The notes under the pieces: model-generated
Databases searched by the model: none
What the model was told of the DNA's origin: nothing
The model's input: the letters and a program-made list of their open reading frames with translations, nothing else
In this document: positions 1-7,799 of the stretch, one piece after another
Numbering within the stretch: the first letter of the stretch is position 1
Layout of the letters: every line of letters begins with the position of its first letter
Assembly: GCA_027082955.1 (NCBI GenBank)
Contig: JALWTA010000001.1
Span: forward strand, 37,307 to 101,306
DNA: 64,000 bases
Source: Sulfurovum sp.
GTDB lineage: Bacteria; Campylobacterota; Campylobacteria; Campylobacterales; Sulfurovaceae
Direction: 5' to 3'
Position numbers and translations under genes: made by a program

Positions 1-665
1 TGCTCAAATATCTGCTTGTACTCTCCCCTCTGATTGCTGCTGTAGGCTATACGCTCTACAAACAGGCAGGTGAATCGGTTCTGATACTGGTCTTTCCTGT
101 GGTTTTTGGTGCGGTAGGCATGGGACTCTTTTTCCGCCAGCCTTCACTCATTGCCAAACTGCAGGGACTCATCTTTGTCATTGCAGGAGCTGCACCGCTT
201 CTGATAGGCACACAAAACGGTTTAAACCTCAAAACACTGCTAGCAGGTCCTTTTGGGGTATTGCTGATACTGCTTGCAATCCTCTTCTATTACTACCGTA
301 AGGCTGGTCGCTTTACACAAAAAGGGGCATATGCACATAAACAGCTTATTGGACTGCAGGAGTTTGTCAAAAGGGTCAAAGAGGATGAGATCAAACGACG
401 GCTTGCACTCGATCCGCTCTATTTGGACAAAATGCTTCCCTATGCCATGCTCTTTGGCTATACAGACCACTGGTTAAAGTTCTATACGCTCATGCAGGTC
501 GATACCCCCTACTGGTATCATGGCGACCTCTATTCACTGCAACATTTTGGTGACAATATGCATAGTGCTGCTACACCGCCTCAGGCAAGCGGTGGCAGTG
601 GTTTCTCCGGCGGTGGCGGCTTCTCCGGCGGCGGTGGCGGCGGTGGTGGCGGCGGAAGCTGGTAA
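1..665 (+). CDS. C-terminal part of a DUF2207-type membrane protein
   Basis: The reading frame is open from the left edge, so the gene starts outside the window; about 220 residues are visible. Four hydrophobic segments come first, then a charged cytoplasmic stretch of about 90 residues, and a tail made almost only of Gly and Ser ending in Trp. That combination (paired membrane segments, then a GGSG/FSGGGG tail ending SW) is typical of DUF2207 (YciQ-like) proteins, whose biochemical role is unknown. The Gly-rich tail lies in GC-rich repeated GGC codons. Family assignment is by architecture only, because the N-terminal domain is missing. Confidence 0.6.
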   Translation, partial: LKYLLVLSPLIAAVGYTLYKQAGESVLILVFPVVFGAVGMGLFFRQPSLIAKLQGLIFVIAGAAPLLIGTQNGLNLKTLLAGPFGVLLILLAILFYYYRKAGRFTQKGAYAHKQLIGLQEFVKRVKEDEIKRRLALDPLYLDKMLPYAMLFGYTDHWLKFYTLMQVDTPYWYHGDLYSLQHFGDNMHSAATPPQASGGSGFSGGGGFSGGGGGGGGGGSW

Positions 666-712
666 CACCTAAGCTGCTTTTGCTACAATCGCATCCAAAA
701 ACGGAGCATGTG

Positions 713-1060
713 TTGGAAACCCTTTTTGTCTACGGTACACTGATGCCAGGCTGCCCTAATGGGCATGTCCTTGAGAATATTGTCGGAAAGTTTGTTCCGG
801 CAACGGTCAGAGGCAACCTGATCGGTGCGGGCTGGTCTGCCTCCATGGGCTACCCCGGCATCAAACTCGACCCCGAAGGTGACATCGTACACGGATACCT
901 CTTCTACTCCCACAACCTATGTAACCACTGGGACTACCTCGACACCTTTGAAGGAGAGGAGTTCGTACGTGCGGAAGTGACAGTGGAACGCTACGATGAA
1001 CTCGATGTCGATACGTTCATCTATGTGCTCAAAGAAGAGAAAGAACACCTTGAGGAGTAG
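713..1060 (+). CDS. gamma-glutamylcyclotransferase-fold (AIG2/GGCT-like) protein
   Basis: A small protein (about 115 residues) that opens with ETLFVYGTLMPG, the glycine-rich signature of the GGCT/AIG2 fold, and carries DTFEGEEF further on, where the family keeps its catalytic Glu. Members release 5-oxoproline from gamma-glutamyl compounds; the substrate here is unknown. I chose TTG at 713 (GGAG six bases upstream); GTG at 710 is the alternative, and a more upstream TTG at 680 would add residues outside the fold. It lies 50 bases after the DUF2207-type gene and is followed closely by the next gene. Confidence 0.75.
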   Translation: METLFVYGTLMPGCPNGHVLENIVGKFVPATVRGNLIGAGWSASMGYPGIKLDPEGDIVHGYLFYSHNLCNHWDYLDTFEGEEFVRAEVTVERYDELDVDTFIYVLKEEKEHLEE

Positions 1061-1063
1061 CCT

Positions 1064-1408
1064 GTGTACCCCATGAAAAAGAAAGAGAGACTCTACATCA
1101 GTGACCTTCTGGAAGATCCTGCATTTACCTACCCCTCCTACTATACGCTCTCCTCTGCCATGATGAAAAACGAGATGCTGCACAGTGCCATCATTGCCCT
1201 GCACAGTTTTGATTTTTCCTACTATGAGGTCCCAAAAAGCTTCGATGATGTCTTTACCATGTTTCAAAGCGGTACCTTTCCTATCTTTAAAGAGAAGTAT
1301 ATTGTCGGATATTTTGGCGGGAAGATGATGTATCTTGAAAGTAACGGTTGGAAAGGTATGCCCGCTACAGAAGCACTATTCAAGCTGGAAAACTGGCTTG
1401 TATATTAA
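1064..1408 (+). CDS. conserved-looking hypothetical protein
   Basis: A 114-residue protein that I do not recognise. It is rich in aromatic residues (Tyr, Phe, Trp) with no membrane segment, no cysteine motif and no signal peptide. GTG at 1064 follows a GAGG eight bases upstream that lies inside the end of the GGCT-like gene, so the two are probably cotranscribed and coupled; ATG at 1073 is the alternative start. Codon use matches its neighbours, which supports a real gene. Function unknown. Confidence 0.6.
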   Translation: MYPMKKKERLYISDLLEDPAFTYPSYYTLSSAMMKNEMLHSAIIALHSFDFSYYEVPKSFDDVFTMFQSGTFPIFKEKYIVGYFGGKMMYLESNGWKGMPATEALFKLENWLVY

Positions 1409-1469
1409 ATAAGTTACACAAAAAACAATTATTATTTTTCAATTAAGACAAATTTTATCTTATTTAGGT

Positions 1470-1475
1470 TATACT
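1470..1475 (+). promoter_or_regulatory. -10 box (TATACT) of the 1482-1602 RNA candidate
   Basis: TATACT sits seven bases before the first base of the long paired stem that opens the RNA candidate. That is the spacing expected between a sigma-70 -10 box and a transcription start. The upstream DNA is AT-rich; no convincing -35 is visible, which is common in Campylobacterota promoters. Confidence 0.5.
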
Positions 1476-1481
1476 ACGACA

Positions 1482-1602
1482 TATCTTAGGTATCGACAAA
1501 GACTTTTTTCATTCTTCCTCCTTTTTAAAAGTTTTTGTTGTATCGACTACCCTCGTACATGATCTATTCTATAGCCGTCGGTACCTAAGATTACTTTTTT
1601 AC
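1482..1602 (+). ncRNA. candidate structured small RNA A with an anti-Shine-Dalgarno-like loop
   Basis: Seen directly: 1483-1497 pairs with 1577-1591 (15 pairs, one G-U). Inside it 1497-1507 pairs with 1527-1537 (11 pairs, one G-U), leaving a 19-base pyrimidine loop that contains CCTCCTT at 1517-1523. The outer stem is followed within a few bases by a T run (1595-1600), and a TATACT box sits just upstream of the 5-prime end. A second GTATCGAC at 1539-1546 repeats the 5-prime arm and could compete for the same 3-prime partner. No open reading frame fits. It matches no RNA family I know (not tmRNA, SRP, 6S or RNase P by its motifs). The role, possibly pairing with ribosome binding sites, is inference. 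Confidence 0.5.
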
Positions 1603-1674
1603 TCCAAAATCCCTCAAAACCACATCTTTTTCAGCTAAATCGGACAAAACCTATCTTTTTTTCAAAAAACCTGC

Positions 1675-1877
1675 TATAATGCGGCACTTTTCTGCAAGAG
1701 TGTACTGAACTCCTTTATTTGAGACACACTGTCTCCTCTATTCCACGCTTCAAACGTGTGACACCAGTTTGGTATCGGTTGCATAAAACAGGGTTTTACG
1801 CCTCTTACATACCGTTGGAACTTTCCAAACGAAGCAAGACAACTTCAACACCGACCATTTTAACACAAAGACAACAC
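1675..1877 (+). promoter_or_regulatory. promoter and ~190-base leader of the DEAD-box helicase gene
   Basis: A perfect TATAAT at 1675-1680 precedes a leader of about 190 bases before the helicase ATG at 1878. The leader has no good coding potential although its frame stays open from 1719, and no strong ribosome binding site is visible before the ATG (only AAAG). Long leaders are known for cold-shock RNA helicase mRNAs; any regulation here is inference. Confidence 0.5.
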
Positions 1878-3344
1878 ATGACATTTTCAGATTTTAACCT
1901 CAAAGATACGATCCTCACAGCAGTAACCCAAGCAGGATTCAAAGAACCAAGTCCCGTACAGAAAGAGGCGATCCCACTTGTGCTTGAAGGGCATGACATG
2001 ATCGCACAGGCACAGACAGGAACAGGAAAAACCGCAGCATTCGGACTGCCTATGATGAGTATGATGAAAGCAGACGGTTCGGTCGAAGGGCTTGTCATCG
2101 TACCTACCCGCGAACTTGCAATGCAGGTGAGTGACGAGCTTTACCGTTTTGGTAAACTCTCAGGACTCAAAACCGCAACCGTTTACGGAGGTACCGCTTA
2201 TGGCAAACAGATCGAGCGTATCAAACAGGCTTCCATCGTTGTAGCCACTCCGGGACGTTTGCAAGACCTTCTCATGAGTGGAAAGATCAAGCTCAACCCC
2301 AAATTTGTCGTACTTGATGAAGCCGATGAGATGCTCGATATGGGCTTTCTCGATGAGATCAAGAACATCTTTACCTTCCTGCCTAAAGAGCGCCAGACAC
2401 TGATGTTCTCTGCAACCATGCCTAAAGGTATCAGAAGACTTGCAGAGGAGATCCTTGAAAATCCCAAAACAGTTTCCATCACCAAGTCTGAGAGCACAAA
2501 CTCCAAAATCATACAATACTACTATGTAGTACAGGAACGTGAAAGAGACGATGCACTGGTCAGACTGATAGACTATAAAAACCCGGACAAGTGTATCATC
2601 TTCTGCCGTATGAAAAAAGAGGTTGACAGACTGGTTGCCCACCTTACCGCACAAGGCTTCAAGGTCAGCGGTCTGCATGGCGACATGGAGCAGAAACAGC
2701 GTGAAGTGACCATCAGAGCCTTTAAAAGCGGTGGTATAGACATCTTTGTAGCAACCGATGTGGCAGCACGTGGACTCGATGTCAATGATGTTACCCATGT
2801 CTTCAACTACCACATTCCGTTTGATTCAGAAAGCTATGTACACCGTATCGGACGTACCGGACGTGGCGGTAAAAGCGGCGAGGCGATCACATTGGTCAGC
2901 CCCAATGAGCTGCGTACCATCAAACGCATCGAAAAAGATGTCGGTGCAAAACTCATCACACAGGTCATCCCTACCCGCATAGAGGTACAGAACAGCCGTC
3001 AGGATGAGCTCATTGCCAAGATTGCCAATACACAGATTACCGACAACGCCATTGAACTGGTCAAGACCCTCCAGCACGATCTGGACATTGTTACCATTGC
3101 ACATCTTTTAGCAAGTATGATACAGAATGACAATGCGGTAAAAGGAAAAGATATTATTGGTCTTGGGCTTGAAGAGGTAGAATTGCTCATAGAGCGTGCC
3201 ATGCAGCATAGAGGCAATGACAGAGGCAGAGGACGCGGAAACTACCGTGGCGGAAACCGACGCAGAAACAGCGGCGGGGGCAACAGAAACAGTCGTAACG
3301 GACGCAACAGCAGAAACGGTGGAAGAGGCAGTCAGAGAGATTGA
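1878..3344 (+). CDS. DEAD-box ATP-dependent RNA helicase
   Basis: A 488-residue RNA helicase with all core motifs: Q motif (EPSPVQ near residue 23), Walker A AQTGTGKT (45-52), PTRELA, DEAD, SAT and HRIGRTGR. The C-terminus after about residue 435 is an Arg-Gly-Asn-rich tail, typical of RNA-binding extensions in RhlE/CsdA-type helicases. It unwinds structured RNA, probably in ribosome assembly or mRNA decay. I start it at ATG 1878 because the Q motif then sits at its usual distance; the frame is open upstream to 1719 but encodes nothing like the family. It stands alone, with a short hairpin-like sequence after the stop near 3353-3376. Confidence 0.95.
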   Translation: MTFSDFNLKDTILTAVTQAGFKEPSPVQKEAIPLVLEGHDMIAQAQTGTGKTAAFGLPMMSMMKADGSVEGLVIVPTRELAMQVSDELYRFGKLSGLKTATVYGGTAYGKQIERIKQASIVVATPGRLQDLLMSGKIKLNPKFVVLDEADEMLDMGFLDEIKNIFTFLPKERQTLMFSATMPKGIRRLAEEILENPKTVSITKSESTNSKIIQYYYVVQERERDDALVRLIDYKNPDKCIIFCRMKKEVDRLVAHLTAQGFKVSGLHGDMEQKQREVTIRAFKSGGIDIFVATDVAARGLDVNDVTHVFNYHIPFDSESYVHRIGRTGRGGKSGEAITLVSPNELRTIKRIEKDVGAKLITQVIPTRIEVQNSRQDELIAKIANTQITDNAIELVKTLQHDLDIVTIAHLLASMIQNDNAVKGKDIIGLGLEEVELLIERAMQHRGNDRGRGRGNYRGGNRRRNSGGGNRNSRNGRNSRNGGRGSQRD

Positions 3345-3447
3345 TGCCATAAGTTCTGTTTCAAAAGCAGAATATTTAAATGATATTTATTTTCCTTTAA
3401 TATTTTTTATTGTACCATTAGCCTAAGAAACAGCAAAGGAGAAGATA

Positions 3448-4470
3448 ATGAAGTTTATGAAAATGGCGGGTTTGTCTATAATGGCAACTTCGTTGGTACT
3501 GGGTGCTTCTGGGCTTGCACAAAAGGCACAAAATGCTGGACTTAGGGCAATACCTTCCGATAAGGCGGCATTGGCAAAGCTGACCGATCCGAACAAGACA
3601 GTTACTCCGGAAAGAGTAGCGCTTGGAAAACAGCTCTATTTCGAGCCAAGGCTCTCCAAGAGCGGACTGATCTCTTGTAACACCTGCCACAATCTTGCAA
3701 TGGGTGGAGTTGACGGTATTCCTGCTGCAACAGGGCATAAATGGACAGCCAACCCGCATCATCTCAACTCTCCAACCGTCTACAATGCTGTTTTTGCACA
3801 AAGACAGTTCTGGGATGGCAGAAGCCCTGACCTTGAAGACCAGGCAAAAGGACCAATGCAGGCTGCACCGGAAATGGCTGCTGCTCCTTCACTGGTAGAG
3901 GCAAGAGTCAACTCTATGCCGGCATATGTCGAAGCCTTTAAAAAAGCCTATGGAGACAATGTAAAGATTGACTTTGACACCATTACCAAAACCATCGGTA
4001 TCTTTGAAAGAACACTGGTGACTCCTTCACGTTTCGATGATTTCCTTCATGGTAAAGAGGATGCGCTGACTCCGGCAGAAAAAGAAGGGCTTGAAACCTT
4101 TATTGCCAAAGGGTGTACGGCATGCCACAACGGTGTTGCACTTGGCGGCAGCATGCAAAAGTTCCCGGCTGTAGGCAAATACAAATATGCCAACATCGGT
4201 GACTTCAAAGGTGACAAAAACGGGCTGGTCAAAGTACCGACACTCAGGAACATCACTGAAACAGCACCATACTTCCATAACGGTGCTGTCTGGTCACTCA
4301 AAGAGGCAGTTCAGATCATGGGTCAGACACAGCTTGGTATCGATATTTCCGATGCCGATGCACAAAAGATTGTGACATTCTTTGGCGCACTCAAAGGACG
4401 AAAACCTGCCATCGAATATCCACAGCTCCCGGCTGTTACAGACAAAACACCAAAACCTTCGGGGAACTAA
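3448..4470 (+). CDS. ccpA: di-haem cytochrome c peroxidase
   Basis: A periplasmic peroxidase that reduces hydrogen peroxide with electrons from small cytochromes c. It has an N-terminal signal peptide (roughly residues 1-24) and two CxxCH haem sites, CNTCH at 77-81 and CTACH at 223-227, in the normal spacing of the bacterial Ccp/MauG family. Its length of 340 residues is usual. ATG 3448 follows AAAGGAGAAG, a strong ribosome binding site. It is a single gene, closed by the long hairpin at 4470-4622. A respiratory peroxidase fits a microaerophilic Campylobacterota lifestyle (inference). Confidence 0.93.
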   Translation: MKFMKMAGLSIMATSLVLGASGLAQKAQNAGLRAIPSDKAALAKLTDPNKTVTPERVALGKQLYFEPRLSKSGLISCNTCHNLAMGGVDGIPAATGHKWTANPHHLNSPTVYNAVFAQRQFWDGRSPDLEDQAKGPMQAAPEMAAAPSLVEARVNSMPAYVEAFKKAYGDNVKIDFDTITKTIGIFERTLVTPSRFDDFLHGKEDALTPAEKEGLETFIAKGCTACHNGVALGGSMQKFPAVGKYKYANIGDFKGDKNGLVKVPTLRNITETAPYFHNGAVWSLKEAVQIMGQTQLGIDISDADAQKIVTFFGALKGRKPAIEYPQLPAVTDKTPKPSGN

Positions 4471-4622
4471 GAGACGCCTGCCAAGGCAGGCATACGCTTC
4501 CCGGACAGTTGGACTTTCATTTCTTCTTCCTTAAGATCTTCCCTCCTCCTGAAAGTCTTCCCCCAAAGCTGTCCGGGAAACGCATGCCTGTCTTTCGTCT
4601 CTCAATCCTTTTTTTGTTTTTT
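4470..4622 (+). ncRNA. candidate structured RNA B / very long terminator hairpin after the peroxidase gene
   Basis: Seen directly: 4470-4476 pairs with 4596-4602; 4485-4508 pairs with 4569-4592 with only two mismatches; and 4511-4519 pairs with 4550-4558. The apical 30-base loop is almost purely pyrimidine and contains CCTCC twice (4542-4546 and 4545-4549). A T-rich run follows (4608-4622), so at minimum it can terminate the peroxidase mRNA. The arms are far longer than a terminator needs. A small internal hairpin (4477-4492, GCCTGCC/GGCAGGC) could compete. Architecture resembles candidate A at 1482-1602. Whether it accumulates as a separate RNA is unknown. Confidence 0.5.
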
Positions 4623-4627
4623 TAGAT

Positions 4628-4633
4628 TATAAT
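4628..4633 (+). promoter_or_regulatory. -10 box (TATAAT) of the nnrS promoter
   Basis: A perfect TATAAT lies 21 bases before the nnrS ATG and directly after the T run that closes hairpin B. The nnrS-HAD pair therefore has its own promoter. An AAAGAGG ribosome binding site lies between. Confidence 0.55.
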
Positions 4634-4654
4634 GCCTTTAAAAAAGAGGCACAA

Positions 4655-5848
4655 ATGCATTTACAGTTCAGTGAAGATGCAGAAACAAGCTACTTCTTCT
4701 CACAGCCACACCAGCCTTTCTTTCTTTTGGCATTTGTCAATGCCATTGTTACCATGCTCATTTTCATGCTCTCCTACAAAGGCCTGCAGCACTTGGGTAT
4801 CTTGCCGACAACCTTTCACAGCTACAGTATGATCTACCTGCTCTTCACGCCGGCATTTACCGCATTTCTCTTTACCACTTTTCCCCGCTTCACATCGACA
4901 CCGCCGATTGAAAAAAAGATCTATATGCGAATATTCAGCCTCTTTTATCTCGGGTCTATCCTCTTTGTACTTGGAAGCATTGTCTCCCCTTTACTCTCTT
5001 ATGGAGGCATGTTCTTGCTCTTTGCCGGACATGCTATGGTCTTTAAGACCCTGCGCAGCATCTATACCTCTTCGCAGATGCCTGACAATCAGGATGTTTT
5101 CTGGATATATACCGCTATGGGATTTGGCGTACTCTCACACCTCATCTTCATCCTCTCATCTCTGTTTTATATGCCAGCACTGGGACTGGCAACCGAGATC
5201 GGCATCTATCTCTACCTCTTTATGGTCGCATTTACCGTCGCACAGCGCATGGTACCCTTCTTCTCCCATGTGATGCACAACAAGAACACGAAACTGCTGC
5301 CGACGGTGTTTGTGCTCCTGCTGCTGCATGTGCTTTTGGAAGGCATCTACACCAACGCTTCCTTCATTGTTGATCTGCTGCTGGCATTTGTCATTGGCAA
5401 AGAGATCATTTCATGGAAACTCCCCTTCCCCAACCCAAATCCGCTGCTGTGGATACTACACCTCTCACTCTACTGGGTACCGGTAGCCTTGCTCTTTGGT
5501 GCCATGGCAAACCTCACACGCATGCTTACGGGTACAGGCTTTTTGCAGCTTGACATTCATGTGCTGATGCTCGGTTTTGTTTTCACCATACTCATCGGAT
5601 TTGGAACACGCGTAACACTGGGACATTCTGGGAATATGATGCAGGCAGGCATGTGGGAGAAGGTACTCTTCAACTGGACGCAGGTAGTGGTTATGATGCG
5701 TCTGTTTACCTCCATGGCAGCAGCGTTTGGCTGGAACTTCATGGTACTCTTTGACATCTCTGCCACTGTATGGATGGTGATGTTCATCCTCTGGGGCATC
5801 CGTTTCTTCCCTGTACTCATCAACGGGAAACAGCTGTATGATGCATAG
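4655..5848 (+). CDS. nnrS: NnrS family membrane protein
   Basis: A 397-residue integral membrane protein with about twelve hydrophobic helices and scattered His residues in the segments (for example QPHQPFF near the N-terminus, HVMHNK and GFGTRVTLGHSG), as in the haem- and copper-containing NnrS family. NnrS helps cells resist nitric oxide and nitrosative stress; the exact reaction is unsettled. A -10 box lies at 4628 and an AAAGAGG ribosome binding site precedes ATG 4655. The stop overlaps the start of the HAD gene by 11 bases, so the two are coupled. Confidence 0.85.
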   Translation: MHLQFSEDAETSYFFSQPHQPFFLLAFVNAIVTMLIFMLSYKGLQHLGILPTTFHSYSMIYLLFTPAFTAFLFTTFPRFTSTPPIEKKIYMRIFSLFYLGSILFVLGSIVSPLLSYGGMFLLFAGHAMVFKTLRSIYTSSQMPDNQDVFWIYTAMGFGVLSHLIFILSSLFYMPALGLATEIGIYLYLFMVAFTVAQRMVPFFSHVMHNKNTKLLPTVFVLLLLHVLLEGIYTNASFIVDLLLAFVIGKEIISWKLPFPNPNPLLWILHLSLYWVPVALLFGAMANLTRMLTGTGFLQLDIHVLMLGFVFTILIGFGTRVTLGHSGNMMQAGMWEKVLFNWTQVVVMMRLFTSMAAAFGWNFMVLFDISATVWMVMFILWGIRFFPVLINGKQLYDA

Positions 5849-6674
5849 ACCGCTCTACATCACAGACCTCGACCACACCTTCCTGCGCTCCGACCTGAGC
5901 CTGAGTGAGTTTAGCATCCACACATGGAACCAAAAAGCGCAGGAGGCACTGATGGGGGTGGCAACGGCACGAAGCTTCAGCAAGTCCAAAGAGCTGCTCT
6001 CCAAACTGCACATCAACGCCCCGCTCATTCTGCTTGACGGTGCCATCATCGTCACCGCAGAACGCAAACTCATCGACATGAAAACACTTGACAAAGAGAC
6101 AGGGGATGCCGTGGTCGATGTGGGCTCTGCACACGGCATCGACCCGTTCATCATAGGGGTCAAAGACAACGACCTCAACGAAGCCTTTCTCTACCCGCGA
6201 AAGCTAAACGACTACCAAAAAGAGGTACTCAAAGGCTACAAAGACGACCCGCGTATGCAGTTCAACACGCACAACCGCACCATGGAGCAAAACCTTAAGA
6301 TCGTCTATTTTGGCTACGAAGCGCAGCTACGTCTACTCTACGAGAGCATCAAAGAGACCTTTGGCAACACAGTCGAGGCGAAACTCTCACCCGAAAAGTA
6401 CGGCGGCGGATGGTTTTTGACCATTTTGCACCCCGAGGGAGACAAATCACACGCGCTTGCCAAAGTCATAGAGTATCTTGGTAAACATCCTGAAGATGTC
6501 ACAGTCTTTGGCGATTCGGTTAATGATGTGGGGATGTTCTCGCTGGCGGGTACTTCGGTCGCTGTTGCCAATGCACTCGAGGAAGTCAAAGCGGTAGCAG
6601 ATGTGGTACTGCCTCACAGCAATGATGAAGATGCGGTGGCACATTACCTTACGAACGCTACTTTAAGAGATTGA
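5838..6674 (+). CDS. HAD-superfamily (Cof-like) phosphatase
   Basis: A 278-residue hydrolase of the HAD superfamily, Cof type. Motif I is DLDHT with catalytic Asp at residues 10 and 12; the final motif is FGDSVNDVGMF near residue 224, which binds Mg. A large cap domain lies between them. Substrates of this group are sugar phosphates, phosphorylated cofactors or nucleotides; this one cannot be named. It overlaps nnrS by 11 bases at its 5-prime end. Its last 17 bases overlap, on the other strand, the end of the PIN toxin gene. Confidence 0.88.
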   Translation: MMHRPLYITDLDHTFLRSDLSLSEFSIHTWNQKAQEALMGVATARSFSKSKELLSKLHINAPLILLDGAIIVTAERKLIDMKTLDKETGDAVVDVGSAHGIDPFIIGVKDNDLNEAFLYPRKLNDYQKEVLKGYKDDPRMQFNTHNRTMEQNLKIVYFGYEAQLRLLYESIKETFGNTVEAKLSPEKYGGGWFLTILHPEGDKSHALAKVIEYLGKHPEDVTVFGDSVNDVGMFSLAGTSVAVANALEEVKAVADVVLPHSNDEDAVAHYLTNATLRD

Positions 6675-7071
6675 TCAAAGTACCGTTCTTAAGCGTACGA
6701 TAGATATCAAAATCGCTGTCAATGCTAATAATCTTATCGATCCTTTCACTTTGCGCAGCATACATTAGCGTAGCATCAGCAAGATCCATTGGAATATCGG
6801 TATACTTTTCCATCATTTTAATGATATGTGCAAGATGCTCTTCTTGCAGTGTATATATCTCCACTGCACCGCGTTCAACCCACCGAAGAAAATCAAGCTG
6901 TACTTGGAGATTGAAATCAAGTATATGACTCACTTCCGTCAGGACAGGCCAGGTTGTAAGCAGTTTTCCACGATACGTTTTTAAAAAATGCAATACTTTA
7001 CTATGATGTCTGTCTCGACGGTCAAAGAGTGCTATAAGTGGACCACTGTCAATGAGCGCTGTATTTCTCAC
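6658..7071 (-). CDS. PIN-domain toxin (VapC-like ribonuclease)
   Basis: A 137-residue PIN-domain protein. Acidic residues of the metal-binding site are visible: Asp8 in LIDSG, a Glu in LTEVSH near 46, Asp in LADATL near 97 and Asp near 118. VapC toxins cleave RNA, often initiator tRNA or 23S rRNA. The start is GTG at 7071 with GGGAG upstream, inside the antitoxin gene, which it overlaps by 23 bases. The convergent 3-prime overlap with the HAD gene suggests the module landed at the very end of that gene (inference). Confidence 0.88.
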   Translation of the reverse strand: MRNTALIDSGPLIALFDRRDRHHSKVLHFLKTYRGKLLTTWPVLTEVSHILDFNLQVQLDFLRWVERGAVEIYTLQEEHLAHIIKMMEKYTDIPMDLADATLMYAAQSERIDKIISIDSDFDIYRTLKNGTLINLLK

Positions 7072-7309
7072 GCAGTTTCTCCCTCACTCTCTCTTTATAG
7101 GTCTCGCTCAGATTTCCACTGCTGTTACTTTCATACCGCCCGAACAGATCTCTGCCAAGCTCATAGGGTGTTTTGCTTTTCTTTTCCGCTTTGGTCTGAA
7201 AAAAGAGTTTTAAAGCATCTTTGACAATATCTGTTTTGGTGCTTTCCGTCTCTTTTGCATAACGATTGAGCATTTTCTCCATCTCTTCAGGCAACCGTAC
7301 TGCCAACAT
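7049..7309 (-). CDS. ribbon-helix-helix antitoxin (VapB/CopG-like)
   Basis: An 86-residue protein whose first 35 residues (LAVRLPEEMEKML..., then KTDIVKDAL) follow the ribbon-helix-helix pattern of CopG-type DNA binders; the charged C-terminal half would clamp the toxin. AAGGAG precedes ATG 7309. The toxin gene starts inside its 3-prime end, the usual antitoxin-first order. It probably represses its own promoter: two direct TGTATAACA copies lie just upstream (7338-7358). Confidence 0.85.
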   Translation of the reverse strand: MLAVRLPEEMEKMLNRYAKETESTKTDIVKDALKLFFQTKAEKKSKTPYELGRDLFGRYESNSSGNLSETYKERVREKLREKYSAH

Positions 7310-7337
7310 ATGGACTCCTTAAAAGGTATCTTTTGTC

Positions 7338-7358
7338 TGTATAACATATTGTATAACA
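7338..7358. promoter_or_regulatory. direct repeats TGTATAACA, likely antitoxin operator
   Basis: TGTATAACA occurs at 7338-7346 and 7350-7358, a 12-base period, about 30-50 bases upstream of the antitoxin ATG. CopG-type antitoxins usually bind such spaced repeats over their own promoter. The assignment is by position only. Confidence 0.45.
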
Positions 7359-7405
7359 AAGTACAGTATATGTCAATACCCTAAATTATATATAGTTTCA
7401 TACAG

Positions 7406-7738
7406 CTATTGAATTGGATGTGTACACCCGATAAGTCCCTGTTTAGCCAAGGTTTTATGAATATTAGGGTTCCCCTCTTTGATCGCTTCGGCAATCTGCT
7501 CCTGTGCCCCTTTGGCATCCCAGATAACATCACCCTTTTGGCAATCCTCTACTCCGGACTTTGTGTAAAAATCGATCTCTTTGTCACTTGCCAAATGGGC
7601 TGATGTGGTCGCACCGGCAGGAATTTCAAAACGCTTCCCGTCAATGACTTTCATCTCTGTCTCATGTGCAGAGGGCTGTACTGTGCTGCACCCTGCAACT
7701 GCCAATCCTGCCATAGCGATCATCCATAGTCGTTTCAT
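7406..7738 (-). CDS. small lipoprotein, unknown function
   Basis: A 110-residue protein with a lipoprotein signal peptide ending in the lipobox VAGC (Cys17). Two further Cys (in VEDCQKG and LIGCTHP) could form a disulfide in the envelope. The middle resembles nothing I recognise. AAGGAGAAG precedes ATG 7738. It stands between the toxin-antitoxin pair and murU on the same strand, with about 60-100 empty bases on each side. Confidence 0.75.
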   Translation of the reverse strand: MKRLWMIAMAGLAVAGCSTVQPSAHETEMKVIDGKRFEIPAGATTSAHLASDKEIDFYTKSGVEDCQKGDVIWDAKGAQEQIAEAIKEGNPNIHKTLAKQGLIGCTHPIQ

Positions 7739-7799
7739 CTCTTCTCCTTGTAATCTATTGACACATTATAACAACAAGCATCCAAAAGTTTTACACACA

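Noticed and set aside
590..665. GGCGGTGGC run as an artefact or regulatory repeat
   Set aside because: It encodes the Gly-rich tail typical of DUF2207-type proteins.
2160..2813. A 217-residue open frame opposite the DEAD-box helicase gene
   Set aside because: It is an antisense shadow of strongly biased codons; no ribosome binding site, and the helicase frame has full family motifs. The same holds for long antisense frames opposite the B12 receptor gene (35216-36076) and cbiP (43940-44650).
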